Assembly (NCBI GenBank): GCA_937890135.1
Contig: CALBYC010000118.1
Coordinates: 1 to 8,432, forward strand
DNA: 8,432 nt
DNA from: an uncultured Parabacteroides sp.
GTDB taxonomy: Bacteria > Bacteroidota > Bacteroidia > Bacteroidales > Tannerellaceae
Reading direction: 5' to 3'
Below, piece by piece: positions 1 through 5,914 of the stretch. A model generated the notes under the pieces. It made no database searches and was not told the origin of the DNA. It saw nothing but the letters and a program-made list of their open reading frames with translations. The position numbers and the translations under genes are program-made. Numbering within the stretch: position 1 is the first letter of the stretch; every line of letters begins with the position of its first letter.

Positions 1-49
1 CGGACAGATTGCTGAATAAGGAAGGTGTGTTATTGGTCGTTTTAATCAT
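1..49 (-). CDS. Possible N-terminus of a leftward gene running off the window (transposase-like start)
   Basis: An ATG at 49-47 opens a frame that stays open to the window edge and reads MIKTTNNTPSLFSNLS. A candidate promoter sits just upstream at 74-104, which supports a real start. The short SLFSNL stretch resembles, from memory, the beginning of some Bacteroidetes IS1182/IS5-type transposases, where it is followed by a HPLY segment. Only 16 residues are visible, so the family is a guess and the gene itself is unproven. The next bases to the left would settle it. Confidence 0.35.
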   Translation of the reverse strand, partial: MIKTTNNTPSLFSNLS

Positions 50-53
50 AAAA

Positions 54-96
54 ATCTGCAAGCTTTCTGTATGTAAAGATACAAAAACTTGCAGAT
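54..96. repeat. Nested inverted repeat flanking a candidate promoter
   Basis: The arms ATCTGCAAG (54-62) and CTTGCAGAT (88-96) are a perfect 9-bp inverted repeat. Inside them TGTAT (68-72) and ATACA (79-83) form a second 5-bp stem around a 6-nt loop. The candidate -7 box at 74-81 lies inside the structure. It could be an operator, a leader hairpin or part of an IS end; the sequence alone does not decide. Confidence 0.5.
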
Positions 97-104
97 ATAC
101 AAAA
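74..104 (-). promoter_or_regulatory. Candidate Bacteroidetes-type promoter for the gene off the left edge
   Basis: On the minus strand TTTTG (104-100) is followed after 18 bases by TATCTTTA (81-74). This matches the Bacteroidetes pattern TTTG-N19-21-TAnnTTTG except for the last base of the -7 box and a spacer one base short. The ATG at 49 lies 25 bases downstream, a plausible leader length. Confidence 0.4.
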
Positions 105-129
105 GCTTTAACGGAACTAATTTGTTGAT

Positions 130-150
130 AATCAAATAAAATATTTGATT
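130..150. repeat. AT-rich 9-bp hairpin
   Basis: AATCAAATA (130-138) and TATTTGATT (142-150) are perfect complements around a three-base AAA loop. It lies between the operon terminator at 191-229 and the candidate promoter at 74-104. It has little G+C and no clear T-tract, so it is not called a terminator. Chance is possible in such AT-rich DNA. Confidence 0.4.
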
Positions 151-190
151 TTAAGGGACGACTATTTATCTGCGACTTCGTATGCCCTTT

Positions 191-229
191 ATAAAAAAAA
201 CTCCTGTAGCCATAACGGTTACAGGAGTT
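191..229 (-). terminator. Intrinsic terminator of the scaffold/GGGtGRT operon
   Basis: AACTCCTGTA (199-208) pairs perfectly with TACAGGAGTT (220-229). A further GCC/GGT segment extends the helix after one mismatch and leaves a small loop. On the minus strand the stem runs directly into an eight-T tract (200-193). It begins 26 bases after the stop codon of the gene ending at 255, which is the classical layout of a Rho-independent terminator. Confidence 0.92.
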
Positions 230-254
230 CATAATATAATCGAAATAACTTAAA

Positions 255-1256
255 TTATTTCTTCATCGCTTCTTCGACGGCAACAGCCACGGCTACCGTA
301 GCACCTACCATCGGGTTGTTACCCATACCCAAGAAGCCCATCATCTCAACATGAGCAGGAACGGAAGACGAACCGGCGAACTGAGCATCGGAGTGCATGC
401 GGCCCATCGTGTCTGTCATACCATAAGAAGCAGGACCTGCTGCCATGTTGTCTGGGTGCAATGTACGGCCCGTACCGCCACCGGAAGCAACAGAGAAGTA
501 AGGCTTGCCGGCCAATACGCGTTCTTTCTTGTAAGTGCCAGCAACCGGGTGTTGGAAACGAGTCGGGTTGGTTGAGTTACCTGTGATAGAAACATCAACG
601 TCTTCTTTCCACATGATTGCCACACCTTCGCGTACATCGTCAGCTCCGTAGCATTTAACTTTAGAACGTAAGCCGTTAGAGTAGGCGATTTCTTCTACTA
701 CCTTGACTTCGCCAGTCATATAGTCAAACAATGTCTGAACATAAGTAAAGCCGTTGATACGTGAGATAATCTTTGCCGCATCTTTTCCCAAACCGTTCAA
801 GATAACGCGCAACGGAGTCTTACGTACTTTGTTTGCCATTTCTGCAATCTTGATTGCACCTTCAGCAGCGGCGAAAGATTCGTGGCCGGCCAAGAAAGCG
901 AAGCATTTTGTCTCTTCGCGCAACAAACGTGCAGCCAAATTTCCGTGTCCGATACCAACTTTGCGGTCATCGGCAACGGAACCTTTGATACAGAAAGCCT
1001 GTAGGCCTTCACCGATAGCTTCAGCTGCGTCAGCTGCGTTTACACAACCTTTCTTGATAGCGATAGCGGCACCTACCACGTATGCCCAACATGCGTTTTC
1101 GAAGCAAATAGGTTGCGTTTCCTTACACATTGTATATGGGTCTAAGCCTTTTGCCGCACAAATAGCCTTTGCATCTTCGATGCCATTGATACCGTATTGA
1201 TTCAAAACCGCATTGATATTATCGATTCTGCGGTCGTAACTTTCAAATAAAGCCAT
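255..1256 (-). CDS. GGGtGRT-family protein (function unknown)
   Basis: This 333-residue soluble protein carries the family's name-giving motif GGGTGRT at residues 259-265, followed by LHPDNMAAGP. The family (Pfam GGGtGRT) is conserved in anaerobes and, as far as I know, has no established biochemical role. Eight cysteines are present (33, 44, 51, 56, 71, 89, 118, 202); the C51-x4-C56 pair stands out and could bind metal, though this is inference. The Gly-rich motif suggests a phosphate- or nucleotide-binding loop but is not a standard Walker A. No signal peptide or membrane segment is seen; the C-terminus is a small-residue helix (MVGATVAVAVAVEEAMKK). The ATG is clear, 6 bases after the stop of the small membrane protein gene, so both are probably cotranscribed with the scaffold gene. 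It is the last gene before the terminator. Family call strong, function unknown. Confidence 0.9.
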   Translation of the reverse strand: MALFESYDRRIDNINAVLNQYGINGIEDAKAICAAKGLDPYTMCKETQPICFENACWAYVVGAAIAIKKGCVNAADAAEAIGEGLQAFCIKGSVADDRKVGIGHGNLAARLLREETKCFAFLAGHESFAAAEGAIKIAEMANKVRKTPLRVILNGLGKDAAKIISRINGFTYVQTLFDYMTGEVKVVEEIAYSNGLRSKVKCYGADDVREGVAIMWKEDVDVSITGNSTNPTRFQHPVAGTYKKERVLAGKPYFSVASGGGTGRTLHPDNMAAGPASYGMTDTMGRMHSDAQFAGSSSVPAHVEMMGFLGMGNNPMVGATVAVAVAVEEAMKK

Positions 1257-1262
1257 ATTTTA

Positions 1263-1454
1263 TTACTTTTTAAAATTCTTGTTTACGAGAAATAATGAAA
1301 TCAGAAAATTGAAAACAAGCACACCTCCGCATGAAGCAACGAACAAAGCCGTCCACGGTTTGTCCTCCCTGAAGATGAAATAGGCGATGGTGAAACCTGC
1401 CGCTGTAATCAGGATCAGCCCGATGAGGATGCGTGTCAGTGTTTTCTTATTCAT
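1263..1454 (-). CDS. Small two-helix membrane protein (hypothetical)
   Basis: This 63-residue protein has two hydrophobic segments, about residues 8-28 and 36-57, separated by a short charged turn (REDK). Both ends are Lys/Arg-rich (MNKKTLTR at the start, NKNFKK at the end), so by the positive-inside rule both termini should be cytoplasmic, giving a helical hairpin. Its ATG overlaps the last 8 bases of the scaffold gene (ATGAATAA holds both the start and the upstream stop), which suggests translational coupling. The tight packing between scaffold and GGGtGRT genes argues that it is real despite its size. I do not recognise a family; a membrane anchor for the two soluble partners is one possibility. 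Confidence 0.75.
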   Translation of the reverse strand: MNKKTLTRILIGLILITAAGFTIAYFIFREDKPWTALFVASCGGVLVFNFLISLFLVNKNFKK

Positions 1455-2139
1455 TACGAGGATCGATATATTTTACAGCTTCTTTGAAGCGGCCGTAAGA
1501 ACCTTTCGCTTTTTCCAAAGCTTCGTTGGCATCCATACCTTTCTTGACCATGTCCATGAACTTGCCCATATGGACGAATTCGTAGCCGATGACTTCGTCG
1601 TTTGCGTCCAATGCCATGCGAGTGCAATAGCCTTCTGCCATTTCCAAATAGCGTACACCCTTTGCCAAGGTGCCGAACATTGTACCTACCTGGCTGCGCA
1701 AACCTTTGCCAAGGTCTTCCAATGATGCTCCTACTACCAAGCCGCCTTCTGAAAAAGCAGACTGGGTACGACCGTAAACGATTTGTAAGAACAATTCACG
1801 CATAGCTGTATTAATGGCATCGCATACCAAGTCTGTGTTCAAAGCTTCCAAGATGGTTTTGCCCGGCAAGATTTCAGCCGCCATGGCTGCTGAGTGTGTC
1901 ATTCCTGAACAACCGACTGTTTCTATCAAAGCTTCCTGAATAATGCCTTCTTTTACGTTCAGAGTCAGTTTACATCCACCTTGCTTCGGAGCACACCATC
2001 CGATACCGTGGGTCAAACCTGAGATGTCAGTAATCTGAGTTGCTCTAACCCATTTTCCTTCTTCTGGAATCGGTGCGCAAGGGTGGTTAGCGCCCTTCTT
2101 CACAACACACATGTGTTGAACTTCTTGTGCATAAATCAT
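1447..2139 (-). CDS. NifU/IscU-like iron-sulfur cluster assembly scaffold protein
   Basis: This 230-residue protein resembles the NifU N-terminal/IscU scaffold fold, on which Fe-S clusters are assembled before transfer to apo-enzymes. The clearest match is residues 56-100: CKLTLNVKEGIIQEALIETVGC followed by SGMTHSAA, comparable to the IscU segment with KLQIKV, EGIIEDARFKT and YGCGSAIAS, then GKTILEAL like GKSLDEA. Candidate ligands are C49, C56, C77 and C106; C11 and C21 lie in an extra N-terminal stretch. It is much longer than IscU (about 128 residues) and has a distinct C-terminal part of about 100 residues of unknown role. The Cys spacing differs from IscU, so it is a divergent branch. 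It is the first gene of a three-gene operon with its own promoter, just downstream of the Fe-S enzyme gene nifJ. The ATG at 2139 has an AT-rich leader typical of the phylum. Confidence 0.82.
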   Translation of the reverse strand: MIYAQEVQHMCVVKKGANHPCAPIPEEGKWVRATQITDISGLTHGIGWCAPKQGGCKLTLNVKEGIIQEALIETVGCSGMTHSAAMAAEILPGKTILEALNTDLVCDAINTAMRELFLQIVYGRTQSAFSEGGLVVGASLEDLGKGLRSQVGTMFGTLAKGVRYLEMAEGYCTRMALDANDEVIGYEFVHMGKFMDMVKKGMDANEALEKAKGSYGRFKEAVKYIDPRNE

Positions 2140-2203
2140 AATCGCTAATTTATTATATTAATGATAATAAAAGATATTTATCTTATTCTTTGTAAAGCCT
2201 GTA

Positions 2204-2234
2204 CAAAGGTAGGTATTTTTCTCCTCTCCTGCAA
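2204..2234 (-). promoter_or_regulatory. Candidate promoter of the scaffold/GGGtGRT operon
   Basis: On the minus strand TTG (2234-2232) is followed after 20 bases by TACCTTTG (2211-2204). This is an exact match to the Bacteroidetes -7 consensus TAnnTTTG with a correctly spaced -33 TTG. Transcription would start near 2198, giving an AT-rich leader of about 60 bases before the ATG at 2139. It lies downstream of the nifJ terminator, so the operon can be expressed independently of nifJ. Confidence 0.7.
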
Positions 2235-2246
2235 CAAAATTATTTT

Positions 2247-2292
2247 ACAAAAATGATAAAAGGCCGCTTGACTTTTAGACAAACGACCTTTT
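2247..2292 (-). terminator. Terminator after nifJ
   Basis: The segments 2258-2270 and 2280-2292 form a 13-bp helix in minus-strand RNA (AAAAGGUCGUUUG with CAAGCGGCCUUUU), including two G-U pairs. In plus-strand RNA the same positions would be C-A mismatches, so the structure is specific to leftward transcripts. It is followed by UUUUAUCAUUUUUG. It starts 39 bases after the nifJ stop codon. Confidence 0.8.
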
Positions 2293-2330
2293 GATTTTTT
2301 TATCGCATTTGGATGTTATGCGCCGCTTTA

Positions 2331-5300
2331 TCAAGCTTCAAGATTCCAATTTTCCGATGCCATGCGTTTGTAGCTGCGAAGACGCCATTTGGCATTGTCC
2401 TCTGCCGCTTTGAACAGCTCGGCAGCTTCTGCGGGGAACTGCTTCAATACGGAGGCGAAACGGACTTCGCCCTTCAAGAATTCTTGGAACTTGCTCCAAT
2501 CCGGTTCTTTGCTGTCCAACGTGAACGGATTCTTGCCTTCTGCTTCCAGTGCAGGGTTGTAACGCCACAAGTGCCAGTAACCGCATTCCACGGCGGCTTT
2601 TTCTTCGGCTTGTGACTTGCCCATGCCTTTCTTCAAGCCATGGTTGATGCAAGGGGAGTAAGCGATGATCAAAGACGGGCCTTCGTATGCTTCTGCTTCG
2701 CGGATGGCTTTCAAAGTCTGCGCATGGTCTGCGCCCATTGCGATTTGAGCTACGTAAACGTAACCGTAAGTAGTTGCCATCAGACCCAAGTCTTTCTTGC
2801 GTACCCGTTTCCCTGAAGCTGCAAATTTAGCGATGGCACCGGCCGGTGTCGCTTTGGAAGATTGTCCTCCTGTGTTGGAGTAAACTTCCGTATCCAATAC
2901 CAGGATGTTGACATTCTTGCCTGAAGCGATAACGTGGTCTAATCCGCCATAGCCTATGTCGTAAGAGGCACCGTCACCACCGATAATCCATTGAGAACGT
3001 TTAACCAAGTAGTGTGACAATTCGGCGATGGTAGCGCAGTACTGACATTTGTCTTTTGTCGCTTCTACCATAGGGATGATTTTTTCAGCCAATTCTTTAG
3101 TCTTCTCCGCATCGTGCTGGTTGTCAATCCATGCCTGGAATGCTTCCTTGTATTCGGCCGGGGCACCGGCAGCGATGGCATCTTCCATAGCTTTCTGGAT
3201 GCGAGCGCGCATCTTTTCATCGGCCAATGTCATGCCCAACCCGAATTCGCAGAAGTCTTCAAACAAAGAGTTTGCCCATGCCGGACCTTGTCCTTTTTCG
3301 TTGGTAGTGTACGGGGTTGATGGGACAGAACCGGAATAGATAGAAGAACATCCTGTCGCATTGGCTACCATCTGGCGATCGCCAAACAATTGAGTGAGCA
3401 ATTTGACGTAAGGGGTTTCTCCACATCCAGAACATGCACCTGAGAACTCGAACAACGGAGTAGCGAACTGTGAATTCTTAACGTTGGCTTTGACATCTAC
3501 CAAGCTCTGTTTGGTAGCCACATTGGCAACGCAATAGTCCCAGTTGGCTGCTTCGGCTAGTTCACCTTCCAACGGAACCATGGACAAAGCCTTGTTGCCC
3601 TTCATGCCCGGACAGATATCCGCACAGTTGCCGCAACCCAAGCAGTCCATGACATCAACTTGCATACGGAATGCCATACCTTTCATGGCTGCCGGGGCTT
3701 TCACTTCGATTGTCTTGAAGTTGATGCCTTTTTGTTCTTCTTCATTCAATACGAACGGGCGGATGGCTGCGTGAGGGCAGACGTATGCGCACTGGTTACA
3801 CTGAATACAATTATCGCTGTTCCATGTCGGGACGAATGCTGCGACACCGCGTTTCTCATACTTGGCTGTGCCTTGGTACCATGTACCATCTTCAATGCCT
3901 TTGAAAGCGGATACTTTCAGCAGGTCTCCGTCTTGTGCATTGATAGGACGAACTACTTCATTGATGAAGACCGGGTCGTTATTGGCTGCTTTTTCGTCGG
4001 CTGGCAAGTTTGCCCATGCCGGGTCGATTGCCAACTGATGGTATTCGCCCCCGCGGTCAACGGCTGCGTAGTTCTTGTTGACGACATCTTCACCTTTCTT
4101 TCCGTAAGACTTAACGATGAATTTCTTCATCTGTTCGATAGCCAAGTCTACAGGGATGACACCTGTGATACGGAAGAACGCAGACTGAAGGATGGTGTTG
4201 GTACGGTTGCCCAAACCAATTTCCTGTGCAATCTTGGTCGCATTGATATAATAGACTGTGATGTTCTTTTCGGCGAAGTAACGTTTTACGTTGTTGGGCA
4301 AGTTCTTGGCCAAATCCTCACCTTCCCAGATTGTATTCAAAAGGAAGGTGCCGTTCTGGCGAAGGCCGCGAGTCACATCGTACATATGTAAATATGCTTG
4401 AACGTGACATGCCACGAAGTTCGGGGTGTTTACCAAGTATGTCGAGCGAATGGGATGGTTCCCGAAGCGTAAGTGAGAGCAGGTGAAACCTCCTGACTTC
4501 TTGGAATCGTAAGCGAAGTAAGCTTGGCAATATTTGTTGGTATTGTCACCGATAATCTTGACTGAGTTCTTATTGGCACCAACAGTACCATCCGCACCCA
4601 AGCCATAGAACTTGGCTTCGAACATGTCCGCATCCAGAGCGATTTCTTCTTTTTTAGGCAGAGATGTGAATGTCACATCGTCTTCAATGCCGATTGTGAA
4701 CCAGTCCTTTGGAAGAGCCATGGCCAAGTTTTCATAAACAGCCAAAATCTGTGCGGGAGTTGTGTCTTTAGAACCCAAGCCATAGCGGCCACCGACAATC
4801 ATCGGGGCATCTTCAACCCCATAGAAGCAATCCTTAACGTCCAGATACAGCGGTTCGCCGTTGGCTCCAGGCTCTTTCGTGCGATCCAAAACGGCGATGC
4901 GTTTAGCTGATTTAGGAACGGCTGCCAAGAAATGCTTGGCAGAGAACGGACGATACAAATGGACAGAAACCAATCCCACTTTTTCGCCATTGGCTGTCAG
5001 GTGGTCGATTGTTTCGCGGATAGCTTCCGTGACGGAACCCATGGCAATGATCACGCGCTCTGCGTCTTCTGCTCCGTAATAATCGAACAGGCTGTGTTTG
5101 CGGCCTGTGATCTTGCTGATTTCGTTCATGTATTCTTCTACGATGGCCGGAACTGCTTCATAGAAAGAATTGCTTGACTCTCTGTGTTGGAAGAAATGGT
5201 CGGGGTTTTCCGCCATGCCGCGGGCAACCGGTTTGCTCGGATTCAATGCGCGGGTGCGGAATTCGGCCAATGCTTTTTGGTCAATTAGCGGAGCCAAATC

Positions 5301-5873
5301 TTCCTGTTCTATTTTCTCTATTTTCTGGATTTCATGAGATGTGCGGAAGCCGTCGAAGAAGTTTATGAAAGGAATGCGGGACTTCAAAGTAGCTAAATGG
5401 GCTACTCCTGCCAGATCCATAACTTCCTGTACGGAACCTTCGCATAACATGGCGAAACCTGTCTGGCGGCATGACATTACATCTTGGTGGTCTCCGAAGA
5501 TACACAATGCATGAGAAGCCAATGTGCGAGCCGATACATGGAATACGCAAGGTAATAATTCCCCCGCAATCTTATACATGTTCGGAATCATCAGCAGCAG
5601 ACCCTGTGATGCCGTATAAGTCGTGGTCAAAGCTCCGGCTTGCAATGAGCCGTGGACAGCTCCGGCAGCACCACCTTCTGACTGCATCTCTTGAACCAAT
5701 ACGGTTTCGCCAAAAATATTTTTGCGACCTGCGGCAGCCCATTCATCCACGTGCTCTGCCATGGTAGATGATGGAGTGATAGGATAGATGGCCGCTACTT
5801 CGCTGAACATATATGAAATATGGGCAGCAGCTTCATTGCCATCACATGTGATAAATTTCTTTTCCTTTGTCAT
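2331..5873 (-). CDS. nifJ: Pyruvate:ferredoxin (flavodoxin) oxidoreductase, single-chain
   Basis: This enzyme oxidises pyruvate with CoA to acetyl-CoA and CO2 and passes electrons to ferredoxin or flavodoxin; it is a central cytoplasmic enzyme of anaerobes. The 1180-residue length is typical of the fused homodimeric form. Domain order is complete: N-terminal pyrimidine-binding domain with YPITPSS (T33), E66 in MQSEGG and R116 in HVSARTLASH; CoA/transketolase-C-like domain around 270-400; gamma domain starting near FYGLGADGTVGANK; ferredoxin domain with C689/C692/C695/C699 and C744/C747/C750/C754; and thiamine diphosphate domain with GGDGASYDIG (D967) and YSNTGGQ (N1000). The third, proximal cluster has C814, C817, C842 and C1075. 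These positions sit 2 to 4 residues after the equivalents I recall in Desulfovibrio africanus PFOR (T31, E64, R114, C812, C815, C840, N996, C1071). All key residues are intact. The ATG lies 30 bases after the ATPase stop, and I see no consensus promoter in that gap. Confidence 0.98.
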   Translation of the reverse strand: MTKEKKFITCDGNEAAAHISYMFSEVAAIYPITPSSTMAEHVDEWAAAGRKNIFGETVLVQEMQSEGGAAGAVHGSLQAGALTTTYTASQGLLLMIPNMYKIAGELLPCVFHVSARTLASHALCIFGDHQDVMSCRQTGFAMLCEGSVQEVMDLAGVAHLATLKSRIPFINFFDGFRTSHEIQKIEKIEQEDLAPLIDQKALAEFRTRALNPSKPVARGMAENPDHFFQHRESSNSFYEAVPAIVEEYMNEISKITGRKHSLFDYYGAEDAERVIIAMGSVTEAIRETIDHLTANGEKVGLVSVHLYRPFSAKHFLAAVPKSAKRIAVLDRTKEPGANGEPLYLDVKDCFYGVEDAPMIVGGRYGLGSKDTTPAQILAVYENLAMALPKDWFTIGIEDDVTFTSLPKKEEIALDADMFEAKFYGLGADGTVGANKNSVKIIGDNTNKYCQAYFAYDSKKSGGFTCSHLRFGNHPIRSTYLVNTPNFVACHVQAYLHMYDVTRGLRQNGTFLLNTIWEGEDLAKNLPNNVKRYFAEKNITVYYINATKIAQEIGLGNRTNTILQSAFFRITGVIPVDLAIEQMKKFIVKSYGKKGEDVVNKNYAAVDRGGEYHQLAIDPAWANLPADEKAANNDPVFINEVVRPINAQDGDLLKVSAFKGIEDGTWYQGTAKYEKRGVAAFVPTWNSDNCIQCNQCAYVCPHAAIRPFVLNEEEQKGINFKTIEVKAPAAMKGMAFRMQVDVMDCLGCGNCADICPGMKGNKALSMVPLEGELAEAANWDYCVANVATKQSLVDVKANVKNSQFATPLFEFSGACSGCGETPYVKLLTQLFGDRQMVANATGCSSIYSGSVPSTPYTTNEKGQGPAWANSLFEDFCEFGLGMTLADEKMRARIQKAMEDAIAAGAPAEYKEAFQAWIDNQHDAEKTKELAEKIIPMVEATKDKCQYCATIAELSHYLVKRSQWIIGGDGASYDIGYGGLDHVIASGKNVNILVLDTEVYSNTGGQSSKATPAGAIAKFAASGKRVRKKDLGLMATTYGYVYVAQIAMGADHAQTLKAIREAEAYEGPSLIIAYSPCINHGLKKGMGKSQAEEKAAVECGYWHLWRYNPALEAEGKNPFTLDSKEPDWSKFQEFLKGEVRFASVLKQFPAEAAELFKAAEDNAKWRLRSYKRMASENWNLEA

Positions 5874-5893
5874 AAATCTATAAACTATTAGTA

Positions 5894-5914
5894 TTTTATA
5901 TTCTTAATATAAAA
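5894..5914. repeat. All-AT 9-bp hairpin over the ATPase stop codon
   Basis: TTTTATATT (5894-5902) and AATATAAAA (5906-5914) are perfect complements around a CTT loop that includes part of the ATPase stop codon. The helix contains no G or C, so it would be a weak terminator at best. It lies 20 bases before the nifJ start and may be a leader element, a protein site or chance. Confidence 0.4.

Noticed and set aside
754..1200. A 148-codon open frame on the plus strand
   Set aside because: It is antisense to the GGGtGRT gene, shows no family resemblance and is low-complexity in Ala, Lys and Ser, as expected for a mirror frame.
3660..4391. A 243-codon open frame on the plus strand
   Set aside because: It lies wholly antisense to the well-supported nifJ gene, its product is an atypical Cys/Phe/Val-rich sequence without known motifs, and it has no promoter; it is a by-product of nifJ codon use.
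5894..5914. AT hairpin as the terminator of the ATPase gene
   Set aside because: The stem has no G-C pair and overlaps the stop codon, so it would be too weak to be called a terminator.
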